NCBI GenBank assembly: GCA_965194655.1
Contig: OZ239148.1
Coordinates: 62,001-126,000 of the forward strand
Direction: 5' to 3'
Length of the DNA: 64,000 nucleotides
Source: Hahnella lacustris
GTDB lineage: Bacteria > Pseudomonadota > Gammaproteobacteria > Burkholderiales > Burkholderiaceae_A
In this document: in pieces, positions 51,225-59,482 of the stretch
Numbering within the stretch: position 1 is the stretch's first letter
Layout: each line of letters starts with the position of its first letter
Program-made: the position numbers and the translations under genes
Notes under the pieces: model-generated
Databases searched by the model: none
The model's input: only the letters and a program-made list of their open reading frames with translations
What the model was told of the DNA's origin: nothing

Positions 51225-51998
51225 CTAAAGGGTGAAGTGCGCTCCAAGGTAGACCTCACGAACACGATCATCTTGAACAATCTCCGGTGGCTTGCCTTCG
51301 GCCAACACCCCTCCGTTGTGAATGATGGTGGCGTGATCGCAGATGCCGAGGGTTTCACGGACGTTGTGATCTGTGATCAGCACCCCAATGCCCTTGTCTC
51401 TGAGGAATCGAATGATGCGCTGAATTTCAATGACGGCGATGGGGTCGACGCCTGCGAAGGGCTCATCGAGCAGGATGAAGCGTGGGCTGTTTGCGAGCGC
51501 GCGTGCGATCTCGACTCTTCGCCTCTCCCCACCAGACAGTGACTGACCCAGTCGCTCCGCGATCTCGGTGATCTGGAGCTCATTGAGCAGCTGCTCAAGC
51601 CGATCGGACCTCTGCTGTCGGCTGAGCGGCTGCCCATCGGGGTCTCGCTGAAGTTCAAGAACCGCCCGAATGTTGTCTGAGACTGAGAGGCGTCGAAAGA
51701 CAGAGGCTTCTTGCGGCAGGTATGACAGGCCCTTGCGCGCACGGCGATGAATGGGCTGCTGGCTGATGTCTTCCTCGTCCAGCCAGATCCTTCCCGCATC
51801 TGGGGGAATCAGACCCACCAGCATATAAAAACAGGTGGTTTTTCCCGCGCCATTAGGGCCGAGAAGTCCGGCGACCTCCCCTGCGGCAAGCTGCATGGAG
51901 ACATCCCGGATGACGGGTCGCCCTTGGTAAGCCTTCTGCAGCCCTTCCGCCCGAAGCAGGGCCGGCCGCGCCTCCGCGGCTGCAGCGCGCGCCGTCAT
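51225..51998 (-). CDS. lptB: LPS export ABC transporter ATPase LptB
   Basis: Powers LPS extraction from the inner membrane with LptFG. 257 residues. Walker A GPNGAGKTTCFYML, signature LSGGERRRVEIARAL, Walker B FILLDEPFAGVDP, switch His in LITDHNVRET. The start overlaps the lptA stop (TAATG). Confidence 0.96.
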   Translation of the reverse strand: MTARAAAAEARPALLRAEGLQKAYQGRPVIRDVSMQLAAGEVAGLLGPNGAGKTTCFYMLVGLIPPDAGRIWLDEEDISQQPIHRRARKGLSYLPQEASVFRRLSVSDNIRAVLELQRDPDGQPLSRQQRSDRLEQLLNELQITEIAERLGQSLSGGERRRVEIARALANSPRFILLDEPFAGVDPIAVIEIQRIIRFLRDKGIGVLITDHNVRETLGICDHATIIHNGGVLAEGKPPEIVQDDRVREVYLGAHFTL

Positions 51999-52522
51999 TA
52001 AGGCCTTGCCTCTCGGGGCATGAGGGTCATCTGAGCGCGGCCTTGGCCCTTTGCGGTTTGAACCTCATAGGTCTCTGTGGGGGTGCTGTAGGCCACTCGG
52101 TCCCCCACCACTTCATCGAGCAGTCGTTCCTTCTGACTTCTGCGAAGCTGGGCGCTGCCCATGAGGACCACCACCTCGGTCTTGGAGTCATACTCGAGGC
52201 GAGTAGACGATCCTTGAATGCGATCAGCCGAGCCTAATCTCTGCTGGATAAACTGGGCGGGGCGTCCATCTAAAACGGCGAGGCTCGAGCCATCTGCGCG
52301 TTGGGTAAGCTCGAGGCGATCGCCCTTGAGCACCAGCCCATCTCGGGTGAGGCTGACATTCCCCGAGAAGACGGTGACTTGCCGCTGATCATCGTGTTGA
52401 AGCTGATCAGATTGAATTCGAGTGGCGGGCTTCATCGGTTGAGCGGGGGTCGCCGCGAGGGCGACAACAGCAGAGCTCTGCAACAGCAGGGCTGAAAAAA
52501 GCGGAATTCCGAAAGGCTTCAA
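51998..52522 (-). CDS. lptA: LPS export periplasmic protein LptA
   Basis: Periplasmic bridge protein for LPS. 174 residues, with a signal peptide (FSALLLQSSAVVALAAT) and the OstA/LptA beta-jellyroll (DDQRQVTVFSGNVSLTRDGLVLKGDRLEL). It overlaps lptC by 4 bases. Confidence 0.93.
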   Translation of the reverse strand: MKPFGIPLFSALLLQSSAVVALAATPAQPMKPATRIQSDQLQHDDQRQVTVFSGNVSLTRDGLVLKGDRLELTQRADGSSLAVLDGRPAQFIQQRLGSADRIQGSSTRLEYDSKTEVVVLMGSAQLRRSQKERLLDEVVGDRVAYSTPTETYEVQTAKGQGRAQMTLMPREARP

Positions 52523-53097
52523 GGTTTGATCTCCACTCTGGCTTGAGAGAGAACTCGGTATTGGCCGGTCTTGAGATCGAGTTCTAGTCCTTTTCCAGTC
52601 AACACCCGCCCCCCTTGTTGGATGCGAACGTCCTTCGTGCTGCTGGCGCGCTCCTCTTGCGTGAGGACCAGAAGCTCTGAAGTCTCTAGCTCCAGCCGAT
52701 CTTGACGTGAGCCGTCCGTGATTTGAGTGGCTTTCACCCCCTCAGAGAGTCGCACGAGTTCTTGATTCGGCGAGAGCTCCCCCTTCCCGGATCTCATCTC
52801 GGTGGTGTTCGCGTCATGGAGTGTGCGCTTGAGTGCGGGCTGCCTGAGGGTGATACGGCCATCTTGAACCTGCTCACCGGATTCCGCGTCGATCGTGTAG
52901 AGCGAAGCGCCCGAGGCGTCTGACTGGGTAAAGCGAACTGAGCGCAGGGTGGCTTTGGGCGTATCCGGTGCGCTGATGGAGGAGGCGGTCGTGCGCGTGG
53001 CTGACAACTCTGCCAGCATCCAGGCCACCGCGGTGAGGACTGTGAGCAGAAGGATGGAGAGGCCTCCACCCAGCCGGTCTGCCATGAGGCGGTTCAT
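52519..53097 (-). CDS. lptC: LPS export protein LptC
   Basis: Inner-membrane-anchored component handing LPS to LptA. 192 residues with an N-terminal helix (LSILLLTVLTAVAWMLAEL) and a jellyroll ending VLTGKGLELDLKTGQYRVLSQARVEI. It overlaps kdsC and lptA by 4 bases each. Confidence 0.92.
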   Translation of the reverse strand: MNRLMADRLGGGLSILLLTVLTAVAWMLAELSATRTTASSISAPDTPKATLRSVRFTQSDASGASLYTIDAESGEQVQDGRITLRQPALKRTLHDANTTEMRSGKGELSPNQELVRLSEGVKATQITDGSRQDRLELETSELLVLTQEERASSTKDVRIQQGGRVLTGKGLELDLKTGQYRVLSQARVEIKP

Positions 53098-53606
53098 TGA
53101 CGGGCCTCTAGGATGAGGTCGGCCACCTCGCGCACCGCGCCATTTCCGCCGGTCCGAGCGGTGACCCAGTCAGCCTCTGCCAGGACCTGTGAGACTGCCC
53201 CTGGAACAGAGAACGACATTCCGACTGCCTGCATCAGAGGGAGGTCTGGCAGGTCGTCGCCCATGTGCGCACAATCCTTGGCCGTCAGCGTTGAATCTGC
53301 ACACCAGGATTCAAAGGCCTCGAGCTTGTCCTCTCGACCGACGATCACCGGAGACATGCCCAGTTCTTGTGCGCGCGCGAGAATGGCGGGATGACTTCTG
53401 CCTGAGATGATGCCAACGCCTATTCCTGCCTTGAGAAGTCGTTTGATGCCCGCCCCGTCTAAAACGTGGAAGCGCTTGAGACACTCGCCACGTTCATCGT
53501 AGTAGAGGCCTCCGTCCGTCATGACACCGTCCACGTCCAGAAAGAGGTGGCGAATAGATTGAAGTCGACGACGGATCTCGATCTGTTGAGGGTTCTGGTT
53601 CCTCAT
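53094..53606 (-). CDS. kdsC: 3-deoxy-D-manno-octulosonate 8-phosphate phosphatase
   Basis: HAD phosphatase of KDO synthesis. 170 residues, small capless form. LFLDVDGVMTDG (nucleophile), IISGRSHPAI, and CAHMGDDLPDLPLMQAVG are intact. Overlaps kdsD and lptC by 4 bases. Confidence 0.95.
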   Translation of the reverse strand: MRNQNPQQIEIRRRLQSIRHLFLDVDGVMTDGGLYYDERGECLKRFHVLDGAGIKRLLKAGIGVGIISGRSHPAILARAQELGMSPVIVGREDKLEAFESWCADSTLTAKDCAHMGDDLPDLPLMQAVGMSFSVPGAVSQVLAEADWVTARTGGNGAVREVADLILEARQ

Positions 53607-54592
53607 ATCACCTTCGCCTCAAGCAGGTCATGCAGTCCAATGGCCCCGATAACCTCATGATCAGGGGTGACCACGGCAAGGTGATTGAGGCGATGAGCCT
53701 CCATGACGTATGCGGCTTCACTGGCCAGAACCTCTGCTGAAATGGTTCGAGGGTTGGGCGTCATGACCGTTTCCACAGGAATCTGTTCGTGAAGCCCACC
53801 ACGCTGAAGTGCGCGCCTCAGATCTCCATCCGTAAAAATGCCAACGAGCCGTTGGCCCTGGGCCACCAAGGTCATTCCCATGCGCTTTTGGCTCATCTCA
53901 AGCAAGGCTTGCCCCAGGCTTGCGCTGGCTTGCACGAGCGGGAGAGCGGTCTCACAGCGCATGATGTCTCGGACATGAATGAGAAGTCTGCGACCCAGAG
54001 CTCCTCCCGGGTGAGAGCGCGCGAAGTCATCTGGCCCAAAGCCGCGCCGCTCGAGTGTCGCGATGGCAAGGGCATCCCCCATGGCCAGTGTGGCAGTGGT
54101 GCTGGCAGTCGGGGCAAGGTTGTGGGGACAAGCCTCCTCAGGGACGGCAACGCAGAGATGAAGGTCTGCGAGTCGCGCCAGACTCGATTGCGGTTTTCCC
54201 GTTAACGCGATCAGACGCGCACCGATTCGCTTCACGTGGGGTGCGATGGCGCAAAGCTCGTCTGTTTCGCCCGAGTAGGAAATGGCCATGACCACGTCCT
54301 GCGGTTGGATCATTCCAAGATCCCCGTGTTGAGCCTCTGCCGGGTGAACAAAATAAGCGGGAGTGCCGGTGGAGGCGAAGGTGGCGGCAAGTTTGCGCGC
54401 GATGTGCCCGCTCTTGCCCATGCCACTGACGACAAGTCGCCCGGTCATTTCGAGAATCCATTCCACAGCCTCAGTGCATTCCGGCCCAATCAATGACTGC
54501 AGGTTCAGGATGGCGTTAGCTTCAATCTGCAAGACCCGATGGATGCGGTCGGGCACCTGAAAAACGGGAGAGGACGGTTGCGGCTGCGTCAT
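53603..54592 (-). CDS. kdsD: D-arabinose 5-phosphate isomerase
   Basis: Makes arabinose 5-phosphate for KDO. 329 residues: a SIS domain (VVSGMGKSGHIARKLAATFASTGTPAYFVHPAEAQHGD-like) and two CBS domains (about 205-329). It heads the kdsD-kdsC-lptCAB-rpoN run, each gene overlapping the next by 1-4 bases. Confidence 0.95.
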   Translation of the reverse strand: MTQPQPSSPVFQVPDRIHRVLQIEANAILNLQSLIGPECTEAVEWILEMTGRLVVSGMGKSGHIARKLAATFASTGTPAYFVHPAEAQHGDLGMIQPQDVVMAISYSGETDELCAIAPHVKRIGARLIALTGKPQSSLARLADLHLCVAVPEEACPHNLAPTASTTATLAMGDALAIATLERRGFGPDDFARSHPGGALGRRLLIHVRDIMRCETALPLVQASASLGQALLEMSQKRMGMTLVAQGQRLVGIFTDGDLRRALQRGGLHEQIPVETVMTPNPRTISAEVLASEAAYVMEAHRLNHLAVVTPDHEVIGAIGLHDLLEAKVI

Positions 54593-54610
54593 TCTGGCTG
54601 GGCTCGAAAA

Positions 54611-54639
54611 GGTATAAGCAAATGTGAGACCAGTTTAAA
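54611..54639 (-). promoter_or_regulatory. Candidate promoter of the kdsD operon
   Basis: On the minus strand TTTAAA (54639-54634) and TATACC (54616-54611) are 17 bases apart, 4/6 matches each, in the 88-base gap between divergent kdsD and mlaF. No equally good plus-strand pair is seen for mlaF. Confidence 0.4.
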
Positions 54640-54680
54640 GGAAGACCAGCGCTTTCACGCCGAAGCGATACACTCTTTTC

Positions 54681-55493
54681 ATGCAGAACGCCCGCCCTCC
54701 ACTTCTCCAAGTGGATCACCTGAGCTTTGCTTATGGAGCACGCCCCATCCTGAAAGACCTGAGCTTTTGCTTGAGTCGAGGAGAGGTTTTGGCCGTGATG
54801 GGTGGGTCTGGCGTGGGCAAGACCACCATTCTTCGGCTGCTCGCTGGCCTGCTCAAACCGGGGTCAGGGTCTGTCACTCTGATGGGGCAAGACCTCTCGA
54901 CAGCGGATCAGCGCGAACTTTATGCAGTGCGACGTCGAATGGGCTTGCTGTTCCAGTTTGGCGCCCTGCTCACAGACCTCACCTGTTTCGAGAATGTAGC
55001 CTTTCCCTTGAGAGAGCATGCGCGCCTTCCTGAGCCCATGCTGAGGGACCTGGTCTTGCTCAAGCTGGAGGCTGTGGGTCTGCGAGGGGCTGCAGATCTC
55101 TTTCCCAGTGAAATCTCTGGCGGCATGGCCCGAAGAGTTGCTTTGGCCCGAGCCATCGCGTTGGACCCCGAAGTGATTCTCTATGACGAGCCTTTTGCCG
55201 GGCTTGATCCCATCTCACTTGGAGTGACTGCAAGGCTCATTCGTGCGCTGAATGATGCCCTCGGTGCAGGTTCGATTGTGGTCACCCATGACGTGGCAGA
55301 GAGCTTTGCCATTGCGGATCATGTGGCGGTCCTCGCCCCTTCCGCGCAGGGTGCAGAGTTGGTGGCCTTCGGGACGCCCGATGCTCTGCGTGTGTCTGAA
55401 GACCCCTTCGTGCGCCAATTCCTCAGCGGGCACGAGAGCGGACCGGTTGCATTCCATATGGCTGCAGCTCCCCTTGAGGAGGCGTTTCGATGA
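54681..55493 (+). CDS. mlaF: Mla phospholipid transporter ATPase MlaF
   Basis: ATPase of the MlaFEDB complex that maintains outer-membrane lipid asymmetry. 270 residues. Walker A GGSGVGKTTILRLLAG, signature EISGGMARRVALARA (typical SGGMARR of MlaF), Walker B VILYDEPFAGLDP and VVTHDVAESF. Start of the six-gene mlaFEDACB operon, overlapping mlaE by 4 bases. Confidence 0.95.
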   Translation: MQNARPPLLQVDHLSFAYGARPILKDLSFCLSRGEVLAVMGGSGVGKTTILRLLAGLLKPGSGSVTLMGQDLSTADQRELYAVRRRMGLLFQFGALLTDLTCFENVAFPLREHARLPEPMLRDLVLLKLEAVGLRGAADLFPSEISGGMARRVALARAIALDPEVILYDEPFAGLDPISLGVTARLIRALNDALGAGSIVVTHDVAESFAIADHVAVLAPSAQGAELVAFGTPDALRVSEDPFVRQFLSGHESGPVAFHMAAAPLEEAFR

Positions 55494-56269
55494 TCCTCCA
55501 CGGAGTAGCGCGCCTCGGCGCTCGAACGCTTTCGCTCCTGGAGGCACTCGGCCAGTTCAAGTGGTTGGGCGCGAAGCTCTTCGCCCGGCTTCCAGGCGTA
55601 GTCCTCCGGCCCTCTTTGGTGATCCGCCAGATTCATTTTCTCGGGAACCACTCACTTGCGATTATCGTGGTTTCAGGGCTCTTTGTGGGTCTGGTCCTGG
55701 GGCTGCAGGGCTACTACACGCTGCGTCGTTACGGCTCCGAAGAGGCCATCGGGCTCCTGGTCGCGCTCGCTCTGGTGCGTGAGCTAGGTCCGGTGGTGGC
55801 CGCACTACTCTTTGCTGGGCGGGCGGGAACGGCCTTGGCAGCGGAGATTGGTCTGATGAAATCGGGGGAACAACTGGCAGCCCTCGAGGCGATGGCCGTC
55901 GATCCGTTGCAGCGCATTGTGGCTCCGCGCTTCTTTGCCGGCCTTTTCGTGATGCCGCTGCTGGCAGCCCTCTTCTCGGCTGTCGGGGTCATGGGAGGCT
56001 GGCTGGTTGCCGTGGGACTGATTGGAGTGGATGACGGCGCCTTCTGGTCGCAGATCAGCTCCGGAGTCGACTTCTGGGAGGATCTGATGAACGGTGTCTG
56101 GAAGAGCTGTGTCTTTGGCTGGGCCGTCACCCAAATTGCATTGTTTATGGGCCTTGAATCGAAGCCAACTCCGGAGGGCGTGGCGCGGGCCACGACTCAG
56201 ACCGTGGTCGTCGGCTCTTTGGTTGTTTTGGGCTTGGATTTTGTTCTCACGGCCCTCATGTTCGGGTAA
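55490..56269 (+). CDS. mlaE: Mla transporter permease MlaE
   Basis: Inner-membrane permease. 259 residues with five or six helices. FLGNHSLAIIVVSGLFVGLVLGLQGYYTL, the ALVRELGPVVAALLFAGRAGTALAAEIGLMK core and GVARATTQTVVVGSL are conserved. Confidence 0.95.
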   Translation: MILHGVARLGARTLSLLEALGQFKWLGAKLFARLPGVVLRPSLVIRQIHFLGNHSLAIIVVSGLFVGLVLGLQGYYTLRRYGSEEAIGLLVALALVRELGPVVAALLFAGRAGTALAAEIGLMKSGEQLAALEAMAVDPLQRIVAPRFFAGLFVMPLLAALFSAVGVMGGWLVAVGLIGVDDGAFWSQISSGVDFWEDLMNGVWKSCVFGWAVTQIALFMGLESKPTPEGVARATTQTVVVGSLVVLGLDFVLTALMFG

Positions 56270-56279
56270 GGAAACCAAT

Positions 56280-56768
56280 ATGCAGCGAAACCTCAATCTT
56301 CTTGTTGGCCTCTTTGTTCTGCTCGGTGCCATTGCGTTGATCTTTCTGTCATTGCGCGTGAGTAACCTTTCGGGTGGTGGGGATTCAGGCCCCAGCTATT
56401 CGGTCACAGCAGCTTTTGACAACATCGGGGGCTTAAAGCCCCGCGCGGCAGTGAAGAGTGCTGGAGTCGTGGTGGGGCGGGTGCGTGACATTCGGCTGGA
56501 TCCGCAGACGTATCAAGCACTGGTGGTGATGGATCTCACTCAAGGCGTCCCGTTTCCCAAGGACAGTTCAGCGAAGATCCTGACCTCCGGTCTACTCGGC
56601 GAGCAGTACATTGGCCTCACGCCAGGAGCCGAGGAGAAGATGCTGGTCGCCAACGATCGGATTCAGATGACGCAGTCGGCTGTGGTGCTGGAGAATCTGA
56701 TTTCACAGTTCCTCTACAACCGCAATGACAATGCCCCTGCGGAACCTAGCCCCGGAAAGGGCCTCTGA
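56280..56768 (+). CDS. mlaD: MCE-domain lipid transport protein MlaD
   Basis: Periplasmic hexameric MCE ring. 162 residues: one N-terminal helix (LLVGLFVLLGAIALIFLSL) and a single MCE domain (YSVTAAFDNIGGLKPRAAVKSAGVVVGRV...GLLGEQYIGL). ATG 56280 follows mlaE by 10 bases; longer upstream frames lie in mlaE. Confidence 0.94.
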   Translation: MQRNLNLLVGLFVLLGAIALIFLSLRVSNLSGGGDSGPSYSVTAAFDNIGGLKPRAAVKSAGVVVGRVRDIRLDPQTYQALVVMDLTQGVPFPKDSSAKILTSGLLGEQYIGLTPGAEEKMLVANDRIQMTQSAVVLENLISQFLYNRNDNAPAEPSPGKGL

Positions 56769-56773
56769 GATAT

Positions 56774-57541
56774 ATGAACCTCCTCAACACACAAAAAAAA
56801 TCAAGATGGCTCGGCTGGGGGCGATGGCTGCTTCCAAGTCTGGGCCTGTTCCTCTCTGGCTGTTCCACCCTCCCGGTGGGGCATCAACCGGATCCACGTG
56901 ACCCATTTGAATCTCTCAATCGAGGGTTCTTTGAGTTCAACCTAAAAGCCGACGAGCATGTGATTCGTCCTGCCGCAAAGGCTTATCGAACGATCACCCC
57001 TGAGCCGGTGCGACAGGGCGTCACCAACGTGCTGTCTAATCTTCGAGACACCACGACCACGGTCCATCACCTCCTTCAGGGAGAAGTGGATTCCGCATCC
57101 GAGTCTGCGGGCAGGGTCTTTCTCAACAGCACGGTAGGCGTGTTGGGAATCGTGGACGTAGCCAGTCGGCTCGGCCTGCGCCGTTCTAAGGAAGATGCAG
57201 GCCTCACCCTGGCGTATTGGGGGCTGCCGAATGGCCCATTCCTCATGCTTCCCTTGATGGGACCCAGCACTGCTCGTGACCTCGTCGGGGACGTGTTGGA
57301 CGGACAAATCGACCCTATGGACTGGGCGCTCAGTGCAGATCGAGCCACCCGAAACGCAACCCTGGGGCTGACGATTCTCGACAAGCGAGTGAGCCTCATG
57401 GAGGCCGAGTCCACCTTCGGCATGATGTCCTTTGACCCCTATTTGTCCGTGCGCGATGCCTACCTCGCTCGAAGGGCTCAACGCGCCCAACATGAAAGGC
57501 CACCAGTCTCCCCTGAGCTTGGCTTGGGGGTTCCGCGATGA
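56774..57541 (+). CDS. mlaA: Outer membrane lipoprotein MlaA (VacJ)
   Basis: Removes misplaced phospholipids from the outer leaflet. 255 residues with lipobox GLFLSGC, DPFESLNRGFFEFNLKADEHV, TNVLSNLRDTTTTVHHLLQGE and GPFLMLPLMGPSTARDLVG. In Burkholderiales it lies within the mla operon, as here. Confidence 0.94.
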   Translation: MNLLNTQKKSRWLGWGRWLLPSLGLFLSGCSTLPVGHQPDPRDPFESLNRGFFEFNLKADEHVIRPAAKAYRTITPEPVRQGVTNVLSNLRDTTTTVHHLLQGEVDSASESAGRVFLNSTVGVLGIVDVASRLGLRRSKEDAGLTLAYWGLPNGPFLMLPLMGPSTARDLVGDVLDGQIDPMDWALSADRATRNATLGLTILDKRVSLMEAESTFGMMSFDPYLSVRDAYLARRAQRAQHERPPVSPELGLGVPR

Positions 57542-58191
57542 AACGTCTCGCTCACGAACGCCGTCAAGTTCTCGCGACAGGCGCTGCTCTGGCCCTGCTT
57601 GCCTCATGGCCGTTGCGCGCCCAGGTTCTTGTTGCAACACCAGACGGGCTGATCAGAGGCATGAGTGAAGATCTCCTGCGGCTGATCAAGGCAGACCGGC
57701 GGCTTGTCGAGGGCGACCTCGATCGCCTGAACGCAGTGGTCGATGAGCGGGTGATGCCTTCCGTCGATTTCTCGCGCATGACGGCCCTCACAGTTGGTAT
57801 TCACTGGCGGCGGGCCACGCCCGAGCAGCAGCAGAAACTGATGGCGGCCTTTCGCGAACTGCTCCTGCTGACGTATGCCGACGCTTTGCGAAATGTTCAG
57901 AATGCTGCGGTCGATGTGAAGCCCGGAAGATATCCTCCCGAAGCCGAGGAGGTCATTGTGCGAACCCAGGTCTTGCGCACAGGCAAGGAGCCGATCCAGC
58001 TCGACTACCGCCTCAGTAAGACCGGCCAAGGCTGGAAGATTTATGACTTCAATGTCCTTGGGCTATGGATGGTGGATCACTACCGAAACCAGTTCGGTCA
58101 GCTGGTCACTGCGCGTGGTCTCGATGGCCTTATTGCCGCCCTGGAGCAAAAGAACAAGGCGCTTCGGTCCAATATGGCCATTAAGCGGTGA
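57538..58191 (+). CDS. mlaC: Periplasmic phospholipid-binding protein MlaC
   Basis: Shuttles phospholipids between MlaA and MlaFEDB. 217 residues with an RR-containing signal peptide (HERRQVLATGAALALLASWPLRAQ) that could be Sec or Tat. FSRMTALTVGIHWRRATPEQQQKLMAAFRELLLLTYADAL and GWKIYDFNVLGLWMVDHYRNQF match. Overlaps mlaA by 4 bases. Confidence 0.93.
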   Translation: MKRLAHERRQVLATGAALALLASWPLRAQVLVATPDGLIRGMSEDLLRLIKADRRLVEGDLDRLNAVVDERVMPSVDFSRMTALTVGIHWRRATPEQQQKLMAAFRELLLLTYADALRNVQNAAVDVKPGRYPPEAEEVIVRTQVLRTGKEPIQLDYRLSKTGQGWKIYDFNVLGLWMVDHYRNQFGQLVTARGLDGLIAALEQKNKALRSNMAIKR

Positions 58192-58502
58192 TGGGGACTT
58201 TGGTGAACGAAGCCGAACCAGTCATTGATCTTCACTGGGAGACTGCGCTCACCTTGGGCCACTGTGTTTCGGCACTAGAGACGTTCAAACCCCTCCTTGC
58301 GCGCGCCCTATCCCCTGGTGTGGTGGTTCACTGCAGCCTGGCCAGCTGGAAGCAAGTCGATACGAGCGCACTCACGGTCTTGCTCGCACTTCGACGCCAG
58401 GCGAACGCCTCCCAGGCTTCCATTCGATTTCTCAATAGCCCCCCGACCCTTCAGTCCCTCGCGCGGATGAGCCAGGTCGATACCCTGCTTGCTCTCGGAT
58501 GA
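58191..58502 (+). CDS. mlaB: STAS-domain protein MlaB
   Basis: Cytoplasmic partner of MlaF. About 103 residues. A STAS fold with VVVHCSLASWKQVDTSALTVLLALRRQA, keeping the conserved Ser/Thr after Asp (VDTSA), and FLNSPPTLQSLARMSQVDTLL. Start ATG 58191; GTG 58188 is an alternative, both overlapping mlaC's stop. Overlaps the ABC gene by 4 bases. Confidence 0.88.
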   Translation: MGTLVNEAEPVIDLHWETALTLGHCVSALETFKPLLARALSPGVVVHCSLASWKQVDTSALTVLLALRRQANASQASIRFLNSPPTLQSLARMSQVDTLLALG

Positions 58503-59236
58503 CCCCCGCACTCTCGTTTCGCGAAGTCAGTAAACGCTATGTTGGCCGCTCGGGACGTTCTGTGGATGCCCTTGAGTCGGTGAGCTTTGATGTGCAGCAG
58601 GGCGACTTCTTCGCGCTCCTCGGTCCCAACGGGGCGGGCAAGACCACACTCATCCAGTGCATGGCGGGTCTGGTTCGTCCCACCTCCGGACGTGTTCATG
58701 TGATGGGGCACGATGTGGCGCGTGAGCCTTACCTCACCCGCAGACTCCTGGGTGTCGTGCCGCAAGAGCTGGTCTTTGATCCGTTTTTCACGGTGCGTGA
58801 GACGCTTCGGATGCAGTCAGGCTTTTTTGGCCTCGGTCGAAATGACGACTGGATTGACGAGTGCCTGAGCGCCTTGGGCTTGCTGGACAAGGCTGATGCC
58901 AATATGCGTACACTGTCTGGCGGAATGAAGCGCAGGGTGTTGGTCGCCCAGGCCATCGTGCATCGCCCCGCGGTGATGGTGCTCGATGAGCCGACCGCAG
59001 GTGTCGATATTGAATTACGGGAGAGCCTCTGGGCCTTTATGTCCCGGCTGAATGAGGCTGGACACACGATTGTGCTCACGACCCATTACCTAGAGGAAGC
59101 TGAGAATCTCTGCCGTCATGTCGCCTTTCTGAAGGGCGGACGGTTGGTCGCCCACAGCGACACCCAGACCCTTTTGGCCGGTAGTCGCATGGAAGACACC
59201 TTCAAACGGATCCTTGCTGAGTCAGCCGTAGAATAG
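58499..59236 (+). CDS. ABC transporter ATPase (YadG/CcmA type), without permease
   Basis: An ABC-2-type ATPase of 245 residues: Walker A GPNGAGKTTLIQCM, Q-loop GVVPQELVFDPFFTVRE, signature LSGGMKRRVLVAQAI, Walker B VMVLDEPTAGVD, LTTHYLEEAENL. Its usual partner, a YadH-like ABC-2 permease, is not next to it; ibaG starts 4 bases later. It may pair with a permease elsewhere, or the permease was lost here. Confidence 0.92.
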   Translation: MTPALSFREVSKRYVGRSGRSVDALESVSFDVQQGDFFALLGPNGAGKTTLIQCMAGLVRPTSGRVHVMGHDVAREPYLTRRLLGVVPQELVFDPFFTVRETLRMQSGFFGLGRNDDWIDECLSALGLLDKADANMRTLSGGMKRRVLVAQAIVHRPAVMVLDEPTAGVDIELRESLWAFMSRLNEAGHTIVLTTHYLEEAENLCRHVAFLKGGRLVAHSDTQTLLAGSRMEDTFKRILAESAVE

Positions 59237-59240
59237 CGCC

Positions 59241-59480
59241 ATGACCCCAGAATTGATTCAAGAACTCATCGCGGCTGGACTCGATTGCGATCAGCTGAAT
59301 GTGACCGGTGACGGTCACCACTTCGAAGCCCTCATTGTCTGCTCTGCATTCGAGGGCAAGCGTCTGATTGCGCGTCATCAAATGGTTTACGGAGTGCTTG
59401 GAGATCGCATGAAGCAGGAGATTCACGCCCTTTCCATGAAGACTCTCACCCCCCAGGAGTGGGCCGCGCGCGGCGCCTGA
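59241..59480 (+). CDS. ibaG: BolA/IbaG family protein
   Basis: A 79-residue BolA-fold protein, a partner of monothiol glutaredoxins in [2Fe-2S] transfer. LNVTGDGHHFEALIVCSAFEGKRLIARHQMVYGVLG keeps the two His used in cluster binding. In front of murA, the characteristic place of ibaG (YrbA). Confidence 0.93.
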   Translation: MTPELIQELIAAGLDCDQLNVTGDGHHFEALIVCSAFEGKRLIARHQMVYGVLGDRMKQEIHALSMKTLTPQEWAARGA

Positions 59481-59482
59481 TC

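Noticed and set aside
57538..57610. MlaC as a certain Tat substrate
   Set aside because: The signal has RR but not the full S/T-RR-x-F-L-K pattern; Sec export is just as likely.
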